This document shows, in pieces, positions 8,341 to 14,309 of a stretch of 14,309 bases of DNA. Within the stretch, counting starts at the first letter, position 1, and each line of letters opens with the position of its first letter. The notes beneath the pieces were generated by a model, which had not been told where the DNA came from, did not search any database, and saw nothing but the letters and a program-made list of their open reading frames with translations. Both the position numbers and the translations under genes were made by a program. The stretch is from 66-474 sp035547895 (lineage in GTDB: Bacteria; Pseudomonadota; Gammaproteobacteria; Xanthomonadales; Rhodanobacteraceae), in contig DASZTT010000208.1 of assembly GCA_035547895.1 (NCBI GenBank), positions 1 through 14,309 on the forward strand, in the 5' to 3' direction.

Positions 8341-8386
8341 CATGCCGGACGGCATGGCGTCCGGACATGACGCCTGTCACCAGGCG
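8341..8386. repeat. Cluster of three small inverted repeats after the POT gene
   Basis: Three consecutive dyads fill 46 bases between the peptide-transporter stop and the mdtA upstream region: CATGCC-GGAC-GGCATG (8341-8356), GGCGTC with GACGCC around a 7-base loop (8356-8374), and CGCCTG-TCAC-CAGGCG (8371-8386). The last starts 2 bases after the transporter stop codon on the minus strand. None is followed by a T-run, so a classical intrinsic terminator is not supported. They might impede transcription, stabilise the upstream mRNA 3' end or bind a regulator of the pump operon. The second and third share bases and could form alternative structures. Confidence 0.35.
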
Positions 8387-8388
8387 GG

Positions 8389-9933
8389 TTACCGCTCTGC
8401 GGCGACCGTGGGCACGCCCGAGGGATCGTCGGAAATGTGCGCGGCGTGCGCGGCCGACAGCCGCTTCATCGGCCACACCACGACGATCGCGATCGCGGTG
8501 CAGAGCACGCCGGCCCAGCCGAGCTTGGTGAACAGCGAGGTGTAGATCGGCAGCGTCTGCATCGGATCGGTCACGTTCTGCGGCACCGCCGCGTAGTTGG
8601 CCACGATGCCGCCGAGGTATTGCGAGATGCCGACGCCGACGTAGTAGGCGCCCATCATGAAGCCGCCCATCCGCGCCGGCACGTAGCGCGCGATCATCGC
8701 GAGGCCGAGGCCGCTGACCAGCAACTCGCCCAGCGAATACAGGCCGTAGCCCCAGATCAGCACCCACGACGAGGCCTTGCCCGGCTCGTTGACGAAATGC
8801 CCGGCCAGGCCGTAGACGAAATAGCCCGCGGCGACCATCGCGAAACCCAGCGCGAACTTGGACGCGATCGACAAGTCCTTGCCGCGCTTGCCGGCCGCGG
8901 TATAGATCCACGCCAGGATCGGCGACAGGATCATGATCCAGATCGGGTTCAGCGCCTGGTACTGGCCCGGCAGCCACGTGTAGAGGTGCACGCCGAACAC
9001 GCTCCAGTTGAAGTCGGTGTTGCGCAGCGCGAACAGCGCCAGCGAGGTCGGCATCTGCTGGTAGAAGATGAAAAAGAAGATGGTCTGGATGGTCAGGATC
9101 AGCGCCGCCGCCAGTCCCGCGCGTTCCCCGCGCTGGCTCGCCGCGATCAGGTACATGAAGATCGCCAGCAACGCGAGGGCCGCGAGGATCACGAACCAGC
9201 GGGCCACGGCTTCGTGCTTCAGGATGAAGGCCGCGGCGATCGCCAGAACTGCGCCCACGGCCAGCACCTTGAGCAGCTTTAGCCCCTCGAATGGGTGGGA
9301 ATCCGGGTCCGATCCGATGTGCGCCAGCGATGCGCGCATGAAGAAGAAATTCACGAGGCCGACGATCAGGCCGATGCTGCACACGCCGAATGCCGCGTGC
9401 CAGCCGAACTGGTTGTGATACACGCCGTTGACGTAGTCCTTGATCCACGGCGTCAGCAGCATCGAAATCGTCGAGCCGACATTCACCGCCATGTAGTAGA
9501 TGGTGAAGGCCGCGTCGATCCGGCTGTCGTCGCCCTCGTAGATCTTGCGCACCAGGTTGCCGGCATTGGGCTTGAACAGGCCGTTGCCGACCACGATGAC
9601 GCCCAGCGAGAAGTACAGGAAGGTCGGGCTTGCGCTCGGGATCGTGATCAGGCCATAGCCGATCGCCAGGATCACCGCGCCGGTCAGCATCGTGCGGCGC
9701 GTGCCGAGGATGCCGTCGCCCACCCATCCGCCGATCGCCGGCGCCACGTAGATCAGCGCGGCCGCCGCGCTCCACACCAGGTTCGCGCGCGTGTCGTCGA
9801 AACCGAGGCGCTGCACCATGTAGTAGACGATCAGCGCCTGCATGCCGTAGAAGCCGAAGCGCTCCCACAGTTCGATCAGGAACACGGTGGAAAACGAGCG
9901 CGTCCTCGAGACGGCAGGCATGGCGGAATTCAT
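8389..9933 (-). CDS. POT/PTR2-family proton-coupled di/tripeptide transporter
   Basis: This is a major-facilitator protein of the proton-dependent oligopeptide transporter family, 514 residues, which imports di- and tripeptides across the inner membrane with protons. The diagnostic ExxERFxxYG motif appears as ELWERFGFYG at residues 21-30. The PTR2-type FYxxINxGS signature appears as IYYMAVNVGS, and FIFYQQMPTSLALFALRN matches the mid-protein segment of DtpA-like carriers. Many hydrophobic stretches fit 12-14 membrane helices. The ATG at 9933 is preceded by AAGGGG about 12 bases upstream. A TTG at 9969 would add 12 residues and is less likely; the ATG at 9921 is also possible. It is divergent from thyA and precedes mdtABC on the same strand with a 157-base gap. 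Which Dtp subtype it is cannot be told from the sequence alone. Confidence 0.93.
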   Translation of the reverse strand: MNSAMPAVSRTRSFSTVFLIELWERFGFYGMQALIVYYMVQRLGFDDTRANLVWSAAAALIYVAPAIGGWVGDGILGTRRTMLTGAVILAIGYGLITIPSASPTFLYFSLGVIVVGNGLFKPNAGNLVRKIYEGDDSRIDAAFTIYYMAVNVGSTISMLLTPWIKDYVNGVYHNQFGWHAAFGVCSIGLIVGLVNFFFMRASLAHIGSDPDSHPFEGLKLLKVLAVGAVLAIAAAFILKHEAVARWFVILAALALLAIFMYLIAASQRGERAGLAAALILTIQTIFFFIFYQQMPTSLALFALRNTDFNWSVFGVHLYTWLPGQYQALNPIWIMILSPILAWIYTAAGKRGKDLSIASKFALGFAMVAAGYFVYGLAGHFVNEPGKASSWVLIWGYGLYSLGELLVSGLGLAMIARYVPARMGGFMMGAYYVGVGISQYLGGIVANYAAVPQNVTDPMQTLPIYTSLFTKLGWAGVLCTAIAIVVVWPMKRLSAAHAAHISDDPSGVPTVAAER

Positions 9934-10074
9934 GGTCGAGGCGAGCCCCTTGGTGTGACGGTCCGGCAAGACTACCCGAACCGCGGCTGAATTTGGCGGC
10001 AGGGCGGGCGCAGCGGGCAGGCATGCCGGGCCGGCTGCTATGCTTCATCCGATTACCTTGCCTGCCCGTGCCCG
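9934..10074. promoter_or_regulatory. Divergent intergenic region, transporter / thyA
   Basis: These 141 bases separate two divergently transcribed genes and must hold both start regions. On the minus strand AAGGGG lies about 12 bases before the transporter ATG and is a likely ribosome site. On the plus strand TATGCT (10039-10044) resembles a -10 box and would give a leader of roughly 24 bases before thyA, but no matching -35 box is seen. thyA has no clear Shine-Dalgarno sequence. No riboswitch or strong palindromic operator was noticed. Confidence 0.35.
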
Positions 10075-10869
10075 ATGCGCCTCTACCTCGATTTGCTTCG
10101 CGACGTGCTGGAAAACGGCGCCCGCAAGGACGACCGCACCGGCACCGGCACGCGCTCCGTGTTCGGCCGCCAGATCCGCATGGATCTCGCCGAAGGGTTC
10201 CCGCTGCTCACCACCAAGAAGCTGCACGTCAAGTCGATCGTGCACGAGCTGCTGTGGTTCCTGCGCGGCGACACCAACATCGCGTACCTGAAGGAACACG
10301 GCGTCAGCATCTGGGACGAGTGGGCCGACCCAGCGGGCGATCTTGGTCCGGTGTACGGCAGGCAATGGCGCGCGTGGCCCACGCCCGACGGGCGCTCGGT
10401 CGACCAGATCAGCCAGGTCATCGAGCAGATCAAACGCAACCCCGACTCGCGCCGCATGATCGTGTCGGCGTGGAACGTCGGCGAACTGGACAGGATGGCG
10501 TTGATGCCATGCCACGCGCTGTTCCAGTTCTATGTCGCGAACGGCAAACTGTCGTGCCAGCTCTACCAGCGATCGGCCGACATTTTCCTCGGCGTGCCGT
10601 TCAACATCGCCAGCTATGCGCTGCTCACCTGCATGATGGCGCAGGTGTGCGGGCTGGAGCGCGGCGACTTCGTGCACACCTTCGGCGACCTGCACCTTTA
10701 TTCGAACCACGTCGAACAGGCGGAGGAGCAGCTGACGCGCGCGCCGCGGCCCTTGCCGATGCTCGTGCTCGATCCCGGCGTGCGGTCGCTGTTCGGGTTC
10801 CGCTTCGAAGACGTCCGTGTCGTCGACTACGATCCGCATCCGGCGATACGCGCGCCGGTGGCGGTTTGA
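10075..10869 (+). CDS. thyA: Thymidylate synthase
   Basis: This cytoplasmic enzyme methylates dUMP to dTMP, using methylenetetrahydrofolate and releasing dihydrofolate. It has 264 residues, the same length as E. coli ThyA, and aligns with it without visible gaps. Conserved stretches include DRTGTGT near residue 20 (phosphate-binding arginine), HELLWFLRGDTNIAYL, WDEWADPAGDLGPVYG, the catalytic cysteine Cys146 in MPCHALFQFYV, CQLYQRSADIFLGVPFNIASYA with the dUMP-binding residues, and the C-terminal PHPAIRAPVAV. The ATG at 10075 matches the family N-terminus (MRLYLDLL). folA follows after 5 bases, and the enzyme paired with it recycles the dihydrofolate made here. No oddities are seen. Identification is essentially certain. 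Confidence 0.99.
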   Translation: MRLYLDLLRDVLENGARKDDRTGTGTRSVFGRQIRMDLAEGFPLLTTKKLHVKSIVHELLWFLRGDTNIAYLKEHGVSIWDEWADPAGDLGPVYGRQWRAWPTPDGRSVDQISQVIEQIKRNPDSRRMIVSAWNVGELDRMALMPCHALFQFYVANGKLSCQLYQRSADIFLGVPFNIASYALLTCMMAQVCGLERGDFVHTFGDLHLYSNHVEQAEEQLTRAPRPLPMLVLDPGVRSLFGFRFEDVRVVDYDPHPAIRAPVAV

Positions 10870-10874
10870 CGCGC

Positions 10875-11363
10875 ATGCCGGGCGTCGTCCTTGTCGCTGC
10901 GCTCGATCGCAACCGCGCGATCGGCCGCAACGGCGCGATGCCGTGGCACTTGTCCGATGACCTGAAGCGCTTCAAGGCGCTCACGCTGGGCAAGCCGGTG
11001 CTGATGGGCCGCAAGACCGCGCTGGCGATCGGGCGACCCTTGCCCGGTCGGGCCAACCTGGTGCTGACCCGCGCCGCCTCGGCGCCGTTCGACGGCCAGA
11101 TCGCGGTGCATTCCGTGGACGAAGCGCGCGCGCGCGCGGGCGACGCGGAGCTGATGGTGATCGGCGGGGGCGAGGTCTATGCGTTGGCCTTGCCGCGTGC
11201 CACGCGCCTGTGCCTCACCGAAATCGACACTTCCACGGCGGATGCGGATACCTTTTTCCCGGCGTTTGATCCGGCGAAGTGGCGCGAGGTCGCGCGCGAG
11301 CATCACCCCGCGGACGCAAGGCATCCGCTTGCCTTCGACTTCGTCGATTACGAACGGCGATGA
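10875..11363 (+). CDS. folA: Dihydrofolate reductase
   Basis: This enzyme reduces dihydrofolate to tetrahydrofolate with NADPH and is the target of trimethoprim. It has 162 residues, close to the 159 of E. coli FolA. Recognisable parts are AIGRNGAMPWHLSDDLKRFK, with the active-site acid at Asp29 (equivalent to E. coli Asp27), the NADPH-binding PVLMGRKT and GRPLPGRANLVLTR, and the glycine loop VIGGGEVYALAL. The C-terminus DTFFPAFDPAKW...FDFVDYERR is also typical. The ATG at 10875 begins 5 bases after the thyA stop and gives the family N-terminus; the same frame stays open far upstream through thyA but that part is not coding. Its TGA overlaps the next gene's ATG as ATGA, so the three genes are probably translationally coupled. 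A (GC)7 run at 11124-11137 encodes Ala-Arg repeats. Confidence 0.98.
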   Translation: MPGVVLVAALDRNRAIGRNGAMPWHLSDDLKRFKALTLGKPVLMGRKTALAIGRPLPGRANLVLTRAASAPFDGQIAVHSVDEARARAGDAELMVIGGGEVYALALPRATRLCLTEIDTSTADADTFFPAFDPAKWREVAREHHPADARHPLAFDFVDYERR

Positions 11364-12256
11364 TCGAAGTCGCGGCCGGCATCCTCACCGACGAAGGTGG
11401 TCGCGTGCTCCTGATGCAGCGCCTGCCCGGCAAACACCTCGCAGGCTTGTGGGAATTTCCGGGCGGCAAGGTCGAGCCCGGTGAAACGCTCGCGCGGGCA
11501 TTGGTCCGCGAATTGGAAGAAGAACTGGACGTCCGGGTTCTCGACAGCACGCCGCTGATTTCGATTCCCTGGCACTACCCCGAAAAATCGGTGCGGCTGC
11601 ACGCGTTGCGGGTGACCGCCTGGACCGGCGTGCCCCATGCGCGCGAAGGCCATCCGTTGCGCTGGGTGGATTTGCGCGACATAGACGCTTCCGAAATGCC
11701 CGCGGCCGATGCGCCGATCCTCGCCGCGCTGCGCCTGCCGCCGCTTTATGTGATCGCCGATGCCGCACCGACCGATCGTGGGCCCGGTGAGGCGCTGCTG
11801 CAATTGCGCGTGCCTGGCGCGGCGCGGGACGAGGTCGGACGCATGGCCGAACGTGCCATCGCTGCGCAGCCTCGTGGGCGGGAATCCGTGCTGGTCAATC
11901 GTGATGTCGAGCTCGCACGCGAGCTGGGCATCGGCGTGCATCTCAAGGCCGCGCAATTGCGCGAGTTCCGCGAGCGGCCGCTGCCGCGGAATGCGTGGGT
12001 CGGCGCGTCGTGCCATGACGCGGAGGAACTGGAGCTCGCTGCGCGGTTGGGTGCGGATTTCGCCACGCTGTCGCCGGTGAACGCCACCGCGTCGCATCCC
12101 GCAGTGGCGCCGCTCGGCTGGGAACGTTTCGCGCAGCTCGTCGCCGGCGCGCGTTTGCCCGTCTACGCGCTGGGCGGCGTCGGTCCGGATGACCTTGCGC
12201 GCGCGCGCGCGGCGGGCGCGCAGGGTGTCGCCGGCATGCGCGCGTTCCTCGCATGA
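11360..12256 (+). CDS. mutT: MutT-like Nudix hydrolase fused to a ThiE-like domain
   Basis: This is a 298-residue two-domain protein. Residues 1 to about 125 are a MutT-type Nudix domain, which in MutT hydrolyses oxidised dGTP so that it is not incorporated in DNA. The Nudix box spans residues 36-58 (G..GE...RELEEELDV) with the metal-binding glutamates at 51, 54 and 55. The usual glycine before the last hydrophobic residue is Asp57 here. Residues about 128-298 resemble thiamine-phosphate synthase (LYVIAD, VNRDVELARELG, GVHL, YALGGVGPDDLARARAAGAQGV). The usual acidic residues after GVHL (GQxD) are replaced by KAAQ, so synthase activity is doubtful. This fusion is known in other gammaproteobacteria, often near coaE as here. 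The start is fixed by the ATGA overlap with folA. A (GC)7 run lies near the 3' end (12197-12210). Confidence 0.93.
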   Translation: MIEVAAGILTDEGGRVLLMQRLPGKHLAGLWEFPGGKVEPGETLARALVRELEEELDVRVLDSTPLISIPWHYPEKSVRLHALRVTAWTGVPHAREGHPLRWVDLRDIDASEMPAADAPILAALRLPPLYVIADAAPTDRGPGEALLQLRVPGAARDEVGRMAERAIAAQPRGRESVLVNRDVELARELGIGVHLKAAQLREFRERPLPRNAWVGASCHDAEELELAARLGADFATLSPVNATASHPAVAPLGWERFAQLVAGARLPVYALGGVGPDDLARARAAGAQGVAGMRAFLA

Positions 12257-12274
12257 CCGCCATTCCGGACGCGC

Positions 12275-12362
12275 GCAGCCACGTAGCCCGGATGCAGCGA
12301 AGCGGAATCCGGGGGCTGCCGGATTCCGGCGCTACACGCCTGCATCCGGGCTACGTGGCTGC
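12275..12362. repeat. REP-like double hairpin at the mutT/coaE junction
   Basis: Outer arms of 23 perfectly complementary bases (12275-12297 and 12340-12362, core GTAGCCCGGATGCAG) surround an inner 10-base hairpin (CGGAATCCGG at 12303-12312 with its partner at 12319-12328). The GTAGCCCGGATGC...GCGGAATCCGGG pattern is a common REP-like intergenic repeat in proteobacteria, recalled from general knowledge rather than searched. It sits between convergent genes, where such elements can stop transcription in both directions or stabilise mRNA ends. The right arm extends into coaE and includes its stop codon and last two sense codons. Only one copy is present in this window. Confidence 0.85.
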
Positions 12363-12989
12363 AAGTTCCATGTAACGCCTGTGCAGCGCCACGACCTGCG
12401 CATCCAGCGCAGCTTCCTCGCCGTCGTTCACGATCACGTCGTCGGCAATCGCCAACCGCTGCTGGCGCGATGATTGCGCGGCAAGCATGCGCTGCGCGGC
12501 TTCCCGGCCGATGCCGTCGCGCTGCATCAGGCGCCCGATCTGCAGCGTCTGCGGCGCATCCACCAGCAGTACCCGGTCAACCCATGCGTAGTGCTCGCGG
12601 TTTTCCACCAGCAACGGGATCGCGAGCACGCAATACGGACCGCGGTCCATCCCGACCCGCCGCCGCAGCCAGGCGCGCACGCGCGGATGGATGATGCCTT
12701 CGAGCTTCCTGCGCGCGTCGGGATCGGCGAACACGCGCTCGCGCATCGCGCGCCGGTCCAGGCCGCCGTCCGCATCCAATACTTCGGCGCCGAACACGAA
12801 CTCGATTTCCGCGAGCGCGGGTTCACGCGGCGCGACCACCTCGCGGGCGGCCACATCGGCGTCGTAAACATGGATGCCCAACGCCTCGAAACGCCGCGCC
12901 ACCGCGCTCTTGCCGGATGCCACGCCCCCGGTGAGCGCCACCACGTAGTGGCGCACGCCGCGGCGCGCCGTGTCATTCGTCGTCGTCAT
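12351..12989 (-). CDS. coaE: Dephospho-CoA kinase
   Basis: This enzyme phosphorylates the ribose 3'-OH of dephospho-CoA with ATP, the last step of coenzyme A synthesis. It has 212 residues, near the usual 200-206. The P-loop is GGVASGKS at residues 21-28, followed by HVYDADVAAREVV, a lid-region IIHPRVRAWL, and IPLLVEN. The C-terminal RDGIGREAAQRMLAAQ...ADDVIVNDG is characteristic of the family. The chosen ATG at 12989 lies inside the end of the upstream transferase gene, overlapping it by 17 bases. It lacks a Shine-Dalgarno sequence, so translation is probably coupled. An ATG at 12976 forms an ATGA with the upstream stop but is out of frame. The last two sense codons (Ala-Thr) and the TAG stop lie inside the REP-like repeat. 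Confidence 0.96.
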   Translation of the reverse strand: MTTTNDTARRGVRHYVVALTGGVASGKSAVARRFEALGIHVYDADVAAREVVAPREPALAEIEFVFGAEVLDADGGLDRRAMRERVFADPDARRKLEGIIHPRVRAWLRRRVGMDRGPYCVLAIPLLVENREHYAWVDRVLLVDAPQTLQIGRLMQRDGIGREAAQRMLAAQSSRQQRLAIADDVIVNDGEEAALDAQVVALHRRYMELAAT

Positions 12990-14309
12990 CGTCGTCTGCG
13001 CTGCTGGACGTGCCCGGCAGCACGCGCTGGCAGGTCTTGTCGAAGCGCGCGGTATCGAAATCGATGTGGCGCGTCTGTGCCACCCAGCGCGTGTGGTAAT
13101 GCCACGCCGGGCTGAACAGGCTCCAGGTTTCGTCGTGCGAAGGAAACGCCACTCCGGCCATGTCGACGAGCGATTCGAAGGTGTCCGCCGAAAGCGTGCG
13201 CTTGCCGGCATTGGCGCGCAAACTCGCGACGCGTTGCGGGAAATGCTGCCCGTAGGCACTCGAATACCAGAACAGCGCGGGAATTTCGTACTCGGCCACC
13301 GTGCCGACGCCGTGGCCTTCCTTGTCGCAGGTCGGCGTCGGGATCAGTTCGCCGTGATCGGATTCGAACCACAGCGCCGTGACGGCGCCGCTCCGCTTCA
13401 GTGCGTCGATCACCTCCGCCAGCACGTGGTCGGTGTAGAGAATGGAGTTGTCGTAGCTGTTGCGCACGCGCTCGATGGTGCTGCCTTCACCCGGTGGCGA
13501 CAACTGCGTCGGCTTCCAGCGTTCGAAGGCGGGCGGGTAACGGTAATCGTATTTCACGTGGCTGCCCATCATGTGCAGCACGATGAAAAGATCCTTGTCC
13601 GATGCATGCAGCGCGTCCTCCAGCGGCTGCACCAGGTCTCCGTCGTAGCTTCCCGGCGCGGTCCAGGATGCGTGGTTCAGCCATTCCACGTGATCGGCCT
13701 CGTAGGCGTACATCGACACCGGCGAATCGAATTCGCCGATCGCCTGCTGGTTGGAAATCCAGTACGTCTCGTAACCGGCTTCCTGCATGGTGCGCAGGAT
13801 CGATGCCTCGTGCCACGGCGCGTCCCACGCCATCTCCGGTTTGCGGCGGGTCAGGATCATCGGGATCGCCGCGATCGATTCCGGCCAGGTGGTGATGAAG
13901 TGCGTCAGCGGCACCACGTTCGCGAGCTTCGACAACTCGGGATTGGTGGCGCGGGCGTAACCGAACAACTGCCAGTTGGCACGGCGGCTGCTTTCGCCGA
14001 TCACCAGCACGTACACCTGCCGCTGGTGCAGTGACGGCCCGACCCGGTGCGCGTGGAAGCGGAACGCCTTGAACTTTGCCGCTTCCGTGCGCATCCGGTC
14101 CCATTCGCGGCGGTATTCGATGACGCGCGGCACCACGCCCAAGGGAAAGCCGTCCTCGACGGCATCGCCGTACACGACCCATGGCGCCGAGGTGGAATCG
14201 GAAGTCTTGGCCGGCCGGTGGCGCGCCTCGGCGAAGCCGACCGCCAGCGGCACCAGTGCGACGACGACGCCCAGGCACAGCGCGCTGACGCGCGTCGGCC
14301 CGCGCCAAC
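12973..14309 (-). CDS. Phosphoethanolamine transferase, sulfatase-type (5' end missing)
   Basis: This is an inner-membrane enzyme whose periplasmic domain transfers phosphoethanolamine from phosphatidylethanolamine to lipid A or core sugar. The frame is open to the right edge, so the N-terminus is cut; 444 codons are present. The first visible residues (VSALCLGVVVALVPLAVGFA) form the last of several expected membrane helices. The catalytic part has VLVIGESSRRANWQLFGY, where the Ser after GE (13990-13992) takes the place of the nucleophile Thr/Ser. It also has HMMGSHVKYDYRYPPAF, ESDHGE (metal-binding Asp-His, 13348-13362) and DKEGHG. The GESxxR and TNPEL pattern looks more like EptC/CptA than EptA, but the exact target is not decidable. 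The C-terminus is an unusual SSSA followed by six Asp and one Glu, coded where the gene overlaps coaE. Confidence 0.9.
   Translation of the reverse strand, partial: WRGPTRVSALCLGVVVALVPLAVGFAEARHRPAKTSDSTSAPWVVYGDAVEDGFPLGVVPRVIEYRREWDRMRTEAAKFKAFRFHAHRVGPSLHQRQVYVLVIGESSRRANWQLFGYARATNPELSKLANVVPLTHFITTWPESIAAIPMILTRRKPEMAWDAPWHEASILRTMQEAGYETYWISNQQAIGEFDSPVSMYAYEADHVEWLNHASWTAPGSYDGDLVQPLEDALHASDKDLFIVLHMMGSHVKYDYRYPPAFERWKPTQLSPPGEGSTIERVRNSYDNSILYTDHVLAEVIDALKRSGAVTALWFESDHGELIPTPTCDKEGHGVGTVAEYEIPALFWYSSAYGQHFPQRVASLRANAGKRTLSADTFESLVDMAGVAFPSHDETWSLFSPAWHYHTRWVAQTRHIDFDTARFDKTCQRVLPGTSSSADDDDDDE

Noticed and set aside
2814..8531. A very long open frame on the plus strand, about 1900 codons, antisense to the efflux operon
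   Set aside because: It is rich in Arg, His, Gln, Asp and Gly, has no recognisable domain and lies opposite three clear genes. High-GC codon use on the minus strand leaves this antisense frame free of stops.
9934..9969. A TTG start that would extend the peptide transporter by 12 residues
   Set aside because: The ATG at 9933 is preceded by AAGGGG and the family motif already starts near residue 21, so the extension is unnecessary.
10045..10839. A 264-codon minus-strand frame covering most of thyA
   Set aside because: It is a mirror of thyA with no domain of its own; thyA is certain from its conserved motifs.
9993..10874. Upstream extension of the folA frame through thyA
   Set aside because: It lies in a different frame across the unmistakable thyA gene. 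DHFR homology begins at the ATG at 10875.
12990..13259. Upstream extension of the coaE frame inside the transferase gene
   Set aside because: The additional residues are Arg/Ser/Pro-rich with no CoaE similarity. The ATG at 12989 gives a normal-length CoaE.
1..14309. tRNA or rRNA genes, CRISPR arrays, insertion sequences, phage genes and riboswitches
   Set aside because: They were looked for by eye on both strands. No regularly spaced repeats, transposase-like proteins or tRNA-like cloverleaf stretches were seen, and the genes leave little unassigned space.

Overview
This GC-rich window looks like ordinary chromosome from a gammaproteobacterium. The best guess is the Xanthomonadales/Rhodanobacteraceae side. 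That guess rests on the overall base composition, an MdtABC-type pump, a fused Nudix/ThiE-like MutT gene and a REP-like hairpin with the GTAGCCCGGATGC motif, and it is inference. No rRNA, tRNA, CRISPR array, phage gene or insertion sequence is visible. The genes are packed tightly and no gap exceeds about 160 bases.

Layout. Positions 1-399 (minus) hold the N-terminal part of proC, which runs off the left edge. Positions 465-8231 (minus) are an RND efflux operon read right to left: a membrane-fusion protein (mdtA-like), then two different RND pump subunits (mdtB-like and mdtC-like). A possible terminator lies between mdtC and proC. Positions 8389-9933 (minus) encode a POT-family di/tripeptide transporter. 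A short divergent promoter region follows. Positions 10075-12256 (plus) are thyA, folA and a MutT-type Nudix protein with a C-terminal ThiE-like domain, closely packed (5-base gap, then an ATGA overlap). A REP-like double hairpin sits at the convergent junction (12275-12362). Positions 12351-12989 (minus) are coaE, overlapping by 17 bases the 3' end of a phosphoethanolamine transferase gene that runs off the right edge.

How they fit together. MdtA-MdtB-MdtC should form a tripartite drug/bile-salt-type exporter with an outer-membrane channel encoded elsewhere. ThyA and FolA are a functional pair: ThyA makes dTMP and dihydrofolate, and FolA reduces the dihydrofolate. MutT would cleanse the dGTP pool, so the plus-strand cluster has a nucleotide-precursor theme. 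CoaE finishes coenzyme A, and the transferase modifies lipid A or core with phosphoethanolamine. Those two share a transcript but have no obvious functional link.

No convincing undescribed multi-gene system was found. The points most worth checking are small: a REP element that supplies the coaE stop codon, a poly-aspartate tail made by the gene overlap, a possible 24-codon ORF coupled to mdtC, and unusual low-complexity inserts in the pump proteins.
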